From contig MPNW01000015.1 of the NCBI GenBank assembly GCA_011800805.1, positions 45,880 through 109,879 on the forward strand: a stretch of DNA of 64,000 bases, read 5' to 3'. The notes beneath the pieces were generated by a model. It ran no database searches and had not been told where the DNA came from. It saw only the letters and a list, made by a program, of their open reading frames with translations. Below are positions 1 to 11,591 of this stretch, one piece after another (positions within the stretch are counted from its first letter, which is position 1; the number at the start of each line of letters is the position of its first letter). The translations under genes and the position numbers were made by a program. Source of the stretch: Hirudo medicinalis. Its lineage: Eukaryota > Annelida > Clitellata > Hirudinida > Hirudinidae.

Positions 1-300
1 AATGTAACGCTTAATCCACTCCACTAATTGACCTAACGGTTCTAATGATTCTTATTTGAAACATACTACAATTTATTGTCAATATCATAATTATTCCTGC
101 TCACAACCGAAACTGATACCACAACGAAAATTGTTTGAAAGCAGTGAAACCACTCAATCTGATGTCGAAAGAGACTGAGTTTATATTAGCTGCAGAAAAT
201 CAGAACAATCAAGGCACAAATAGTTGCCAAATCTTCAAATGCAGCAGATCCCAAAATCCCCTTCATTGGTGGAGATCATTGGAAACATCTGCTTGATGAA
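1..300. other. Window edge, no gene recognised
   Basis: AT-rich sequence just past the last recognised exon of the minus-strand AP-4 beta gene. It could be 3' UTR, or an intron leading to hinge/ear exons outside the window. No exon with adaptin ear similarity was recognised here. Confidence 0.4.
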
Positions 301-3107
301 CTAAGAACTTTGCCAAACTCTGGCAATTTCTCCAAAATGCTCGTCTAGCTTTTCGATACCTTTTTCCAACAAGTTTGTATATACCAGGCATTTATTTCTA
401 AGGTGGAGGTCTTCGACTTTTGAGCAGACGTCCAAGATTTCAACGAGGACGGGCTGACATTGGGCCGGTTGCTTGAGAAAGTGCTTCAACAGAGCTGATA
501 GTAGGGCGCTAAGGAGAGGCAGATCGTTTTGGGGGACATCGTAGGAGATGCTTTCGTCAGTTTCGCAAAGGTAATCAATGACCTTGAGGCTTTTGAAAAC
601 TTCTTCTAATTTTTGAATGACTCGAATGAACATGGCCTCTGCCATGACGACATTTTGACTGGCTTCTTCATCATCATCAATAGATTCATTTTCTTTACTG
701 ATGTAATCATTGTCTTCATTGCAAGGAATGATGTTGCTATTATTTGTCGAATCACTCGCAAGTTCATCTCTATTTTTTGCAGAGTTTGTACCTTCAATGG
801 CCTCATGCTTTTGAGAAATCTCTCTCCTCGTTTTCCGATCGTCGTAAAAACCCAAAAAGATCACCATCGACGTGGCCAGGTTTCGGTCGACGTCCGGGTT
901 CGAAACCCACTCGAGGACAACCTCTGTCACCTCGATCCTCAGGGCCTGCAACTCATGTCTGTAGTTCAACGTCACCAACTCTTTCAAAATGGCTAGAGTG
1001 GTTTTTGTGTCACAGTTTGGCACGAAGTTGATCAACATTCGAACAAGGAAGGTCGAATACTCGGGATGCAGGACTGCCATCTCGCTCATAACTTTGACGA
1101 CTTTGAATCTGACACTCGGCAGCTTTTCCAGTCGGAATGTTTCGCCGACGTTGTCGACGATCTGCTTTTGATTTTTGGCCGAACACAGGAGGGGAAGGAT
1201 TCCGAGTTTTTCATACTGCAAGTTAACTCGAAAAATTCAACAAGCATTATCGACAAGGTTAATGCACGACGTCCTACAGACCGACCTTGATGTACGGTAG
1301 ATCGTTTTTTCGGCAGAGAAAGAGTTCAAAATCCTGATGAAAGAGGTCCCACGAGCTTTCAATGATGACTCTCAGGTATCTGAGAAGGGCATATGTGACT
1401 TCTTTGCCCTCAAAGTTCAAGTGGTTCAATAGGGCTGATTTGTACCTCGTCATGACCTGCATGATCAGAAGAATTATCAAGTTCTTGTCGAGATATTTTT
1501 GAGTAATTGTCCATTAAATAATCTATTAATGTTTAATAAAGCACCTTAAACAGCTTAATAATAAACATCAAGATAACTTACAAACAACACGTGGTCACTC
1601 AAATGCTCGAGACTATTGCTTCTTTGAAATCAATTGGATACAAAAGAACAGAACTAAGAACCAAATGTCATCGATGTAAACAATGACATTGTCAATTAGG
1701 GTAATAATAATTATTAAAAGACAATAACAATGCAAAAATCAATTCCACTTACGAAAAAATCTGGCCCCTAACCTCGGACGTCAGTTGGGGAAGATGCTCC
1801 CTGACGACGTACAGGATCAAAGACAAGATGGCCGAACGGGCGGATGGGGTGGACCGACTTCTGAGGTGACAATCGAGAGCATTCATGAGGTCGAGAGCTT
1901 CCTCGGGGGTCGTGACCTCGTACGACTGCAGTGTTTTGGCAGCCCTCGCTCTGACTAGGGTGGGATATTTCTGTTTACAAACACGGTGAACTGATTTAGC
2001 AGATGATATTTTCTTTTAATTGAGCCTAGCAGATGCATGACAAAAATCAAGAAATTGCTTGTTGTAGTCATTTTTTGACAATTGTATATTATTGTTGTTG
2101 TTGTTGTTGTTGCTGTGACTGATGACCATAAATATTTATCTTATTAATTATTAATGACACGATAATTATAATAACCTCCAACGAATTAGTGATCTGCACA
2201 GCAATGGGCTTGCTTATGANTGTTGTTGTTGTTGTTGTTGCTGTGACTGATGACCATAAATATTTATCTTATTAATTATTAATGACACGATAATTATAAT
2301 AACCTCCAACGAATTAGTGATCTGCACAGCAATGGGCTTGCTTATGACAAATCTTCTTCCCTGACACTCCATCATTTCCTTCAAGACATTGATGACATTC
2401 AAGGACACCAATGCGTCGGGGTCTGCGACCATCGACTTGAACTTCTTTACGAGATCGTGACCTTCCTCTCTGGATGTCAGGTGGGTTCTGTAAACTTTCG
2501 AGCAGCTCAGAACGGCAGCCCTTCGGACGAGAGGATTTTGGTCGTCCAAGCTCTGCGTGAACTGGGGTCAGAAGACATTTTATTGGATTACATTCGATTG
2601 ATAGATAATTAGATCAGAAACATTGAGACTGGGATTTCTGATTGAAAACTGACTAAATATTTCAGTAAAAATATTTATGTATATCGAATGTTATTGCAGA
2701 CAAACCAAACCCATTGGTAACTACCATCAATCAGCATCACAGAAATAATACGTGTGTCAACTTATAAAGCCAAACTGCTAAAATATCAACCGACCAACCA
2801 ACCAACTTTAGGACAAACTCCAGGTGGTTCTCCAATGGAATGTCGGCGAGAGTCCGCAAAGCCAGAACTCTGAGGATGGGGTTCGGTTGTTTGACGAAGC
2901 CGAACAGCGAGTTGAGTACAAGGAGCGCCTGATTCGAATCCGAACAGTGTCGACCGATGAACCAGCAGGCCATTTTCTTGACGACGATGTCGGCATGGAC
3001 GAGAAGTTTCGCTACCTCCGGGAAGTAGGCAGACATGTTGTGACCGACAAAGGACTGAGATAGGATCTGTTGACGAGTTGATAAATACGTTGTTTGCAAA
3101 GATGTTT
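301..3107 (-). CDS. AP4B1: AP-4 complex subunit beta-like adaptin (partial, 5 exons seen)
   Basis: Large beta subunit of the AP-4 adaptor, which sorts cargo at the trans-Golgi network. Exons in gene order are 3107-2803, 2561-2304, 1970-1773, 1456-1286 and 1215-301, all with GT-AG borders. The four introns between them are all phase 0. The joined protein is an alpha-solenoid trunk. HADIVVKKM and NPILRVLALRTLADI match the beta-adaptin N-terminus, LVRRAAVLSCSKV follows, then KPIAVQITNSLE and DLPYIKYEKLGILPLL, which fit AP4B1 better than AP1/2/3 beta or COPB. The end (KHFLKQPAQCQPVLVEIL) matches the AP4B1 trunk end. Not found: the exon with the initiator Met (upstream of 3107) and the hinge and ear. 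The last exon reaches a stop at 301, so the protein is either short or spliced to exons beyond the edge. An acidic Ser/Asn insert lies mid-way in the last exon. Confidence 0.8.
2093..2347. repeat. About 125-bp direct duplication joined by a single N
   Basis: Positions 2093-2219 (a TTG run, then the 3' part of an AP4B1 exon) are repeated almost exactly at 2221-2347, with one N at 2220 between them. The second copy carries the exon end at 2304 that fits the splice phase. The first copy is cut off at the N. This is the signature of two contigs that overlap but were not merged. Confidence 0.85.
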
Positions 3108-5452
3108 CTTGTGGCTAATGTCATCATGTTCGCATTTGTTTTGTGGCGTAATTATTGTAATTGTTTCAGTAATAGTTATATATGGTAGGAAATATTATAA
3201 TTATCCATAGCTTCATAAGAAAGATAAAGCTAAAATAATTTATGTTGAATGGGCAGTCCTCTAAGAAACCTCTGACATAAATTTATAATTTGTGAGAGTA
3301 AAATATTTGTGGTGCAAAACCTCTCGCATCTGAAATTTGAGCGTGCGATCTTCGTTCGAGAGGGGCATAAGATAAACATTCGAATTACGAAGATAGGGAA
3401 ACATCATTCCCCATCCAATAAACAAATTACTGTAAACGACAACAGGAGAATATTTTAAAAGTAAACTTTTGTGCACGAATTGAGTTAATGATATTAAGAA
3501 GAGTTTACGGATTCATTTCACATGCTATATAAAAGCAATTATTTTAGATTTTCGAAAAAAACCCGTAACATTTGTGCTATTGATTTCAATAGAAAAAGAT
3601 GAGAAGAAATATTGATCAGCATCAAAAAAATTAATTTATAAAATATTTTATTCAAAATATTGAACGATTTAGGGGGAGAATTGCACAATAGTTGCCTATT
3701 GTCAAATTTAAATAAATATGTCGTTATGATTTATACTTGATTTTGAAACCATGATTTACTTAAAAAACAAACTTGGATTGATATCGTCAGGTGTTTGCGA
3801 ACTGTTACATAACGATGCGATATTGGTTGTCTTGGAAAATTACTTTGTGGCATCAGGTCACACCTGCTTGGCATGTGTTACCTGACGTTGTGATGATAAC
3901 TTAGTTTAATGCAATTGCTAATAAATTATATATAATAACAGCATTAACTTCTAAATATAGCTCTAAATGCAATGCGGTGCTACTATTTCAACATTGCGCG
4001 TGTTCTGCGCATGGCAGGGTCCTGGCCAGCTTAAAAACTTTGACCTTGATATTATTTCTCTGGTTCTGATTCTGATCATCTTTGACAGATTTATTGCGAA
4101 AAAACACTATTTACGCCATTAAAGTTCAACTTTCACTTTTTAATAAACACGGGTTAAGCACTTCCAGTGGATGCTTGGAATAAAATGCTACTCCACATTT
4201 GACTTTGGACGCAAACCCTGCTGCAGTCCAAACAATGAATTTAAATGAATTGTAAAATACAATGTTTCGTGTAATGTTATTCTGTAAATACTTTTTCGCA
4301 AGTAATCTGCTCCGCAAGCACAAACACCAAGTTTCAGTTCAGCATTCAACACGCGTGCCACAGATATTGACCTGGTGGTGAATTAAGGTCGTAGCATTTT
4401 TCACTCGAAAAATTAATCTGCGTTTATTTGCTGGCAACTCTAATGATTAAAAATAATTTAACTATAACTGAACAAGAGATTACCTAAAAACTAAAAAAAA
4501 ATCGTCAATATTTAACGGCTGAGCGAGCATTGACCTGAGCTCCGCCATTCTATTCCCCAAAATTTAGCGTCAGCTATGAATGTCCGGATGCTAAATCACA
4601 TCCTGCCATAGATTTCTCAACGAAGTTTGCTTGTAATTATATGGTGTCGCTAAAAGTATATTTAGAAATCTTAAAAAAAAAACTGAACCCAGCATCTAGC
4701 AGGGTTGAGAAACACGGGTCAAACAAAAAACCACGAGCTAGTTCGACAGAAGAAAACAAGTTGATGTATGCGATCTATCTCACCGCCTTACTCTTCAAAA
4801 GCTCAAGAACATTCTGAATTGCCGATAATTAAAAACAAAATTCAAGATCATCTAAAGGCACCATTATAAACGATAAAAGTCCGACCCAAGAGCTGAGTAA
4901 AACCTTGACACACATCTGCCAACCTCAAAACAGGACGACTTCGGAGAGAGTAGTTTCACATTCTCACGCCAAGTCTTCCAAATATTTGCCAATATTGACC
5001 AAATAGCTAACAAAATATTCGAATTTATGATATATGTTAAATCTATTATCTCTCATTCAGTATTGGATCCAAAAAATCACAGGCACTCCAAATTTGAATG
5101 GGTTCAGAGATCTGCCATTTCTCTAGAGTAAATCTTAGTCATGGTCCCTGAGATTTTTCCTAGTAATTCCAAAAATAGCACAATAGATGATCTTGATAAA
5201 TATTTCATAATGGATGGGATTTTATTTGTGTGAATCAAATAAACACGAGAAATAAATTGTCAATTTCAAATTTAGGAACAAGTGCGTTAATATACAGTGG
5301 TAGCTGTCAGCTCCCCAAACCTCAACCAATATTCCTAGTAAACTTTTTCAGTTATAAAAATAACCAGGCAAACAAATTTGTAAATTCCTATACATTTCAA
5401 TAATACATATTAATTACAATGCTAAACTTATGAAAATAAATTTTATAAATTA
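3108..5452. other. Spacer, no gene recognised
   Basis: AT-rich sequence with many stops on both strands. It should contain the missing first coding exon(s) of the minus-strand AP-4 beta gene, but I could not identify them. The right end will include the 3' UTR of the bZIP gene; TTTATT near 5220 is a possible minus-strand AATAAA signal. Confidence 0.5.
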
Positions 5453-5965
5453 TCAAAAAAAATTATGATCTTCATCTAGTGAAAGAGGGCTGCCAAACGT
5501 TAAAACGGCCGGAGAGTAATGTGAACTCCCACTAAAATCATCACTGCTTGGAGTTTCACAGTAAAATTCAGAAAAGTGAGAATTTATTGAGGAACTGGAG
5601 TGGCCTGATGGTGTCAGTCCTTTGGAGGATTCTGGCTGTGAAACATTTGCTGCCCTAGACTTGGATCCTGCGACTTTTTGAAGTAATTCTTTTTTAAGAT
5701 CTGCCAATTCTTGTGACAAATCATCAATTTTCTTCTCTAGTGTTACATTTTCAGCTCTAAGCATGGCCATCTTTTCTGCTGTTTCTTTTGTTTTCTGACG
5801 ACTCTTCTCTCGACTTTTCTTGACCGCCACGTTGTTTCTGTCCCTCTTCAGTCGATATACGTCCTCAGAATTGAACTGCTGTTCCGTGGGGGCTGGTGAT
5901 CCCAGAGAAAAAGGCGGCGATTCAAGATCCCTCGAATCTGCTTTCGTCTTTTGTCTTGGAGACAT
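5453..5965 (-). CDS. CEBPG: C/EBP-gamma-like bZIP transcription factor
   Basis: Single-exon 170-aa protein with a complete start and stop. Residues about 38-62 form a basic region containing RDRNNVAVKKSREKSRQKTK, the C/EBP DNA-contact signature. A leucine zipper follows directly (about 63-95) with heptad leucines in LRAENVTLEKKIDDLSQELA. A short Pro/Ser N-terminus and a Ser-rich C-terminal tail flank the domain. The compact size and lack of long activation domains resemble C/EBP-gamma (about 150 aa in vertebrates), which heterodimerises with other C/EBPs and ATF4. No CHOP-type substitutions are seen in the basic region. C/EBP membership is clear; gamma rather than a generic invertebrate C/EBP is inferred. 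It lies head-to-head with the CSRNP gene. Confidence 0.88.
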   Translation of the reverse strand: MSPRQKTKADSRDLESPPFSLGSPAPTEQQFNSEDVYRLKRDRNNVAVKKSREKSRQKTKETAEKMAMLRAENVTLEKKIDDLSQELADLKKELLQKVAGSKSRAANVSQPESSKGLTPSGHSSSSINSHFSEFYCETPSSDDFSGSSHYSPAVLTFGSPLSLDEDHNFF

Positions 5966-6603
5966 TCTTGTTGTATAAATAAAAGACCTGGTCGACGCTA
6001 TTTCACGAGAAAATGTAGTAGAACGAACTTTAAAGGCACAATCCGAAACACAACAACTACACGATCAATTGCCATTATCCGATTGGCTGAATATACATGC
6101 TTTTCAAAACTACGTAACTTTTTATTACATAATTGATATATATTTTTAATACATATCTAGTTAAACGTTATCATATAATATTGTAAGTAAACATTTACCT
6201 CACTAATGATATTTTAATGGATCGTCAACGGTTTTTGCATAACTAAGATAATAAATTAATTTTTAAAATTGCATTAAAATATTGTAAAATAAATGCAATT
6301 TTTAACATTAATTTAAGAATTACTGTAATATCAAAGTGGATACAATTTTACTTTTATACCCCGGTCGGTTTGAGTGTAAATAACATTCCTCCTGAATTCA
6401 CTTTGAGACTTGGCTTTGTTTTCAAATCAACTGGACTCTAGTAAATAAGGACTTTTGTTGCAATGCAATTTGATTTACTTTTAACATTTTGTGATTACGC
6501 ATTCCTTTAAAAAGACTATTGCGAACATTGGTGGCGAGTAAAACTAAACATTTTCTTTTCCGTCACAGATTTTTTTAAAACAGACCTTGCTAACAATCGT
6601 CAA
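5966..6603. promoter_or_regulatory. Putative bidirectional promoter between CEBPG-like and CSRNP
   Basis: A 638-bp gap separates the two divergent start codons. A CCAAT box in minus orientation (GCCAATCGG; ATTGG at 6082-6086 on plus) lies about 117 nt upstream of the bZIP start. On the plus side TTTTCCGTCACAG (ending 6569) is a possible splice acceptor before the CSRNP start, so CSRNP may have a spliced leader exon in here. No clear TATA box was assigned. Confidence 0.4.
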
Positions 6604-9582
6604 ATGCACAATTCCGAAAACAAACAAAAGAAATCGATGCGATTTAGCGATGTGACGGTCTATTATTTTCAGAGAGTGCAAGGGTCCTCATGTGTGCCAG
6701 GTGATCCTGGAGCCACATTAGGTGAAACTGATTTTTTAAAAATTTATCTGATTTTTCAAACCGTTTCACATTATCACATCGTTTGTACCATGTAATGCAT
6801 AATCCATGTAGAATTGGCTTGGCATTTGAATGAGCCAAAAACTCGACTGACAATAAAATTATTTCTGAGTAATCATTTCTGTAAACACGTCCAAGATAAT
6901 TTCACTGCATTTTCATATTTTAAAATTGACCACACCCAGAGCAAATGCATAGAATATCATAATGCTATTGTTTTGTTTTGTTTCCTATCTCCTTTTGGTA
7001 AGAACTTAAAGAAATGCAAGAATTTTCAGTGGTGGTATTAATTAAATTGATTTGTCAACTGAAATTATTTACAATTATTATAGATAAAAAAATTATCATC
7101 ATCATAATCATTAATAATTAATTAAAAACTAACAGGCATGAAATCCATCCACAACTTCCAGGAAAAATTCAGCCTTGCCAGGCACAACTACCTTGCTGAC
7201 TGGGAAGAAGAATGCGAGGAAAAGAAAGCTTACAACCGCATGATCGAAGAGGGCTCGGTGGGCCAAACTGAATACCAGTGGACGACGAACATGCTCAAGA
7301 ACAAGAAGAAGTCCAGAGGGAAGGGTCCCATCTACCCCCTCTCTGCTCGACAGAGACTTTACAAGCTGAGGTCAGCAGGAGTGGAGTGCATAGACTCTGC
7401 AGAAAGAGAGGAGATCAACATAATCAAGGACTCAAGAGTGGCCTGTGGATGCGACTGCATTGACGGGTGTTTGAACTTCTGTGCCTGTGCTGAGGCAGGG
7501 ATACCGTGCCAGGTCGAGAGGACCAATGCCGGGAGCTCCTATCCGTGCAGCTGCGGGAGCACGGGATGCAAGAACGAAGCCGGGAGGATTGAATTTGACC
7601 TCGATGGGATCAAGTCCTTCGTCCACAAGACCATTGAGAAGACGAGACTCGAACCAGAAGACTCTGAGCTGCTTCAGCCTGTGCCAGAAGAAAAGCCAGA
7701 GAACCTGTTGTTTTCTATATTGACAGATGATGAGAATTCTTTTGTCAAGGAAGATGCAAATGCAATCTTTCCCTTGCCAGAAATATACTGCAGTGAATCT
7801 GATTTTCAGTACCTGTTGGATGGAGTTTTTCCAGGATGTGAAACGTACGACTGCGGATGCTGCAAGAAAGATTCCAACGTCGAACTGTGTCCAAACTGCA
7901 CTTGCCAACCGATGGATGTTGCGATGACCCCGGAGGTCAAGAATGAAGGCACAGAGGGAGAATGTGACAGCAAAGAGGAGGCTGTTCTCTGTGCTGGTTG
8001 TAATGAGAAGCCCTGCATTGCCATAACAAAGATGATGACCAACTTTCAACATCTTGCCATCGTCAACGACACTTGCAGCCAGTCCACCATGACCACTCCT
8101 TGGCCTTGGTACGAAGATCTCGAGGAAGCAGTCACCGGACGGAAGGGCCCCAGCGCCATGATGGTCGATCCATCAAACAACAGGAAAAGAATATACGACG
8201 ATCTGGACGAGGTAGAGATTGCCTCAGCTAATCAGAACAACTTTCAGAAGAACTTTCAGGCTTTTGTGGTCAACAGCAGAAGGAAAGTCAGTGCTCGAAT
8301 AAGGACGAACCAAAAGCCCAAGGTATCCCAGAGCAATACCGACACATTGTCCACTGACAACATGCCAGCATTAGTGCCTTTGCCAGAGTTAATAGATCCT
8401 GATGTGACACCACAAAATAAACAAGACTCAGAAACGTCGAGAGCCATAGCCGATGGTGATTTCACAGCCCTGAGGGCTTTTCGAACGTTCGATTCCTTGC
8501 AAGATGAAGTTCAGAGGTCCGAGAAATCGGTGGCACGTCTTTGCGACATCACCGCAACTAAGGAATCATCCACGATGATCTTCTCTAACGCTCCATCATC
8601 TTCCAGTTGTGGTTCAAATGAAGCTTCTTCAGAGGAACTAAATCTAGTCACTGATTACGAGGTCCAAAATGACGCAAAAAATGTAATATTTGCCAAAATG
8701 GTCGAGCCTCTCCGACCGGCCATCGCAACGGAAATGAAGGCGCCCGCTTCCGCTCGGAGTATTTATTCCGTAAATAAGTTGAGACCCAGGAAGGCCAAAC
8801 CGCCGAGCCATTTGGACAACCCAAAGAGCAACAAGGTCGTTCACATTATCAAGCGTGCAGAAAACAAGAAAATGGCCAAAACTGACTTGTCCAACCGTCC
8901 ATTTAAAATTCGACCCACCTCAAAGCACCTGGGCGGATCTTCCGGCAATATTCAGTCTCTGTGCCTTGAAGCCGACTCCTCGGGATCGAGTTCATCCACG
9001 GGACCGGCTACTGCCGGAACTTCGGGAACGAATCTTTTAACGTCTTTCTCCAGTTCGGCAGACGTTCTTCCGACCTCGAACGCAAGTTTTGTGTCAGGTT
9101 TGCATTCTCTTGCCTTTTCTGTGGGATCGAAAGGCTCATTAGAATCGATCGTGCTGTGCGACGTGCCGTCTCTAAAACACTCCTCGCCGAAAGCGTCCTC
9201 GTTGACGGACCTCAGCGACCAGGAATCGCCGTCGCCGCTCGTGTCTCGGTCGTCGTCCACCGATATCGACCTTCCTCGGTCGGGTGCCGACGCCCGCACG
9301 CTCAGTCCTGTGTCATTCCTGCAGTCGATATCCATTCAATCAGACTACGTGTTCAACCCGAGCAGTGGAATCTGGAGTTCCAAAGAGCAAGACGCCAAAC
9401 CCAAAAACCTATCCAGCCTCCTTTCATGCTACGTGCAGGACATCCACTTAAGGATATCTTCTTCGAATCTTACTGACAGCTCACCACCAGAAGCAAGCCT
9501 TTCCACTGGTGAAGCACCGTCGATAACAGTTTGCCCTTCTCGGAGCTCGACGGCCTTTGAGCCCTCCCTGGGCACCGTTTAA
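6604..9582 (+). CDS. CSRNP: Cysteine/serine-rich nuclear protein (CSRNP/AXUD1 family)
   Basis: Two exons, 6604-6721 and 7136-9582, join in phase (intron phase 1) to give 854 aa. Exon 1 carries the family N-terminal motif MRFSDVTVYYFQRVQGSSCV. The join creates GATLGMKSIHNF, matching the TLGM of CSRNP proteins, and so confirms the intron. RLYKLRSAGVECIDSAERE is followed by the cysteine-rich core (CGCDC, CACAEAGIPCQ, YPCSCGSTGCKNEAGRIEF) around residues 140-185. A second cysteine cluster (about 7839-8020) follows, then a long Ser-rich tail. Family members are nuclear and act as transcriptional activators; the vertebrate founder is axin-inducible (family knowledge). The frame stays open upstream of Met 6604 to a possible acceptor near 6569, so more N-terminal sequence is possible. 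At 854 aa it is longer than the vertebrate members (about 590). Confidence 0.9.
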
Positions 9583-10129
9583 GTCCCCGGGCAGTCGGTC
9601 GAAAAGACTCGAACGAATCAACTTTGAACGGTTTCGAATCTCTAATTTTTAATTACTGGTTTTTGAATGCAGCTACGGGCAATTCTGTGAGAGTGAGATG
9701 GCGATAGCCTCGATGGAATTTGGTGAGCTCGTGAACAGTGGCCATTTTAAAGTGTTTTTAAACTTCACCACCAATTCTGAGTGAATAAATAATTTGCCCC
9801 AACCTCACTTTTAGTCCCTAATCGAGCGATATGGATGTCAGGTATTGGTCGTTGTCGGTTACCACCCAGCAGACGACCCGGTGATTCGGACAGTGCGCTC
9901 CCGCGAACGATATTGATGTTTATTAACGACCGTTACGCAGCTGGATAATTGAGACTGGATTCGAGTCCGTGCTGCCAACGAATATAGACTCCTTGTATTT
10001 ATTGGGTTATTTTCAGGTGCAAAAACCTTTTTCAGCCGATAACTATCATGGCGCTAGTCGCAAAGTTTTGAGCAGGAGAGGGCAGTGCTGTAATAACTGA
10101 AAACGAGAGGCATCGTGAATTCAATCGTC
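9583..10129 (+). other. 3' UTR of CSRNP and spacer
   Basis: Non-coding sequence after the CSRNP stop. AATAAA at 9784-9789, about 200 nt past the stop, is a good polyadenylation signal. Nothing else was recognised. Confidence 0.55.
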
Positions 10130-10390
10130 TTTATTTACAATGTGAAACTATTGAATGCAAGGTAGTCGATGTTCATGTCCCAATCGGGTTACAGGCAGAC
10201 GATTGCAAAGCCCGCCGGCGGCCAAAGCGACCGCAATCCCCACCGTCGGATCCCGGTCGGACCGTCATCTAATAAATAAGAATAAGGAATCGGATTGGTT
10301 AGAAATATGAAGCACACAATGATCGACGTAACGCAACGAGGTTTTATTCTTTGTCAAAATAATTTCGTGCGTTCGATGAGAATGCTGACG

Positions 10391-10424
<34 letters not shown>

Positions 10425-11591
10425 ATCGCCTCCACAGGCCTGCAGTTTGACACCATTTTTCAACCAGAAGTGATTACATCAGTTTTGCAGATCTTCGTAG
10501 GAGAACGAGAGAAGTGAATTCCGAGCCGACGATAAGCAGAAAATAAGTGAGGATAATAAGTCTTCGCTTTGGTCCTGTGCGGTACTTTATTGATTCAAAA
10601 TAAGTTCTTTAATCGACACTTCCTGGAAAAATAAGCGGACGAAATGGAGACCACAAATGGAAAAAAAATTCACTGCAATAAAAGTGAGCCTCGACTTAGA
10701 AATACGAATCGAACGGTGCTCCGTCACGCCCGACCGACGACGAGCTGGCAAAACGTGCGGCCACTCCGATGGAAAAGGCCGGCTCGGGCCGAATCCAGAG
10801 GCTTCGATGATATGGCATCCCCGACCTCTCGAGGAGAACGAAGGGTTTCAAAGAATAAAAATCAATTGCGGTGCTAAGGACGACAACAATCAACACCGAA
10901 TTCATTTCGAACGGCAATTCTGGAGCAACAAGACGCACCTGTGCCTCCAAAGGAGAATTTGAAAAAAATACCAGGACCAGTCAAATGCAAGCACAAAAGA
11001 CAGCGAAACATGAAGACGCCTCGCTAGTTAAATAAAAATATATTCATTAGTACATGTTCAGTTGCTCAAAGCCAATCAAATCACATAAAATTGGAGCAAC
11101 ACCACCCAAAAACCCCAGCACCCCGTATCGAATTTCACAAGAAAGACTTCGGACTTTGACGAAGCCGGTCAGAAAAACCCCTCGGTAAAACCGCTCGCAC
11201 GTCGAGACGTCCCTTCGACCGCAACCTGCCCGCACCCCCTGTCGTTCAAGGTCGATGTGAGGCACGAATAAAAAAATTTGCAGCGACGACAAAAATAGTT
11301 GAAACTATAATAATCCGTGGATTGATAAATATCGACGATCACCGTGGCCTGTCGAAGACTCTTTATTGCGGGCGGATATCGTTGTGCAACCCTTGGAGGA
11401 CAGGACAAGATCGAACAGAATCGTCAGAACAGGTCGTCGAGAACAGAATGAGTAGAAATGCAAAGGTGATTGTAGTGGCATTCGATGTGGCAAGGACGAT
11501 GATGACAAAAATAATAATAATAACGACGATGATGATGACGGTAATAAAAATGATTGTGATGATGATGAGCGGAGTCCAAAGACACGAGTCA
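10130..11591 (-). other. Probable 3' UTR/spacer of PTP4A, with trinucleotide repeat
   Basis: Downstream of the PTP4A stop on the minus strand. TTTATT at 10130-10135 (AATAAA on minus) and further copies near 10337 and 10583 are candidate polyadenylation signals. Contains an (ACG)n/(GCG)n run at about 10387-10434. No recognisable coding domain. A short T-rich acceptor-like stretch at 10263-10280 (minus) precedes an unassigned short open segment. Confidence 0.4.
10387..10434. repeat. (ACG)n to (GCG)n trinucleotide run
   Basis: About 15 trinucleotide units that change from ACG to GCG along the run. Read on the minus strand it would give poly-arginine. No real exon supports translation. Confidence 0.85.

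Noticed and set aside
7432..8052. 206-codon minus frame opposite CSRNP
   Set aside because: Shadow of the conserved plus-strand exon with the cysteine-rich domain.
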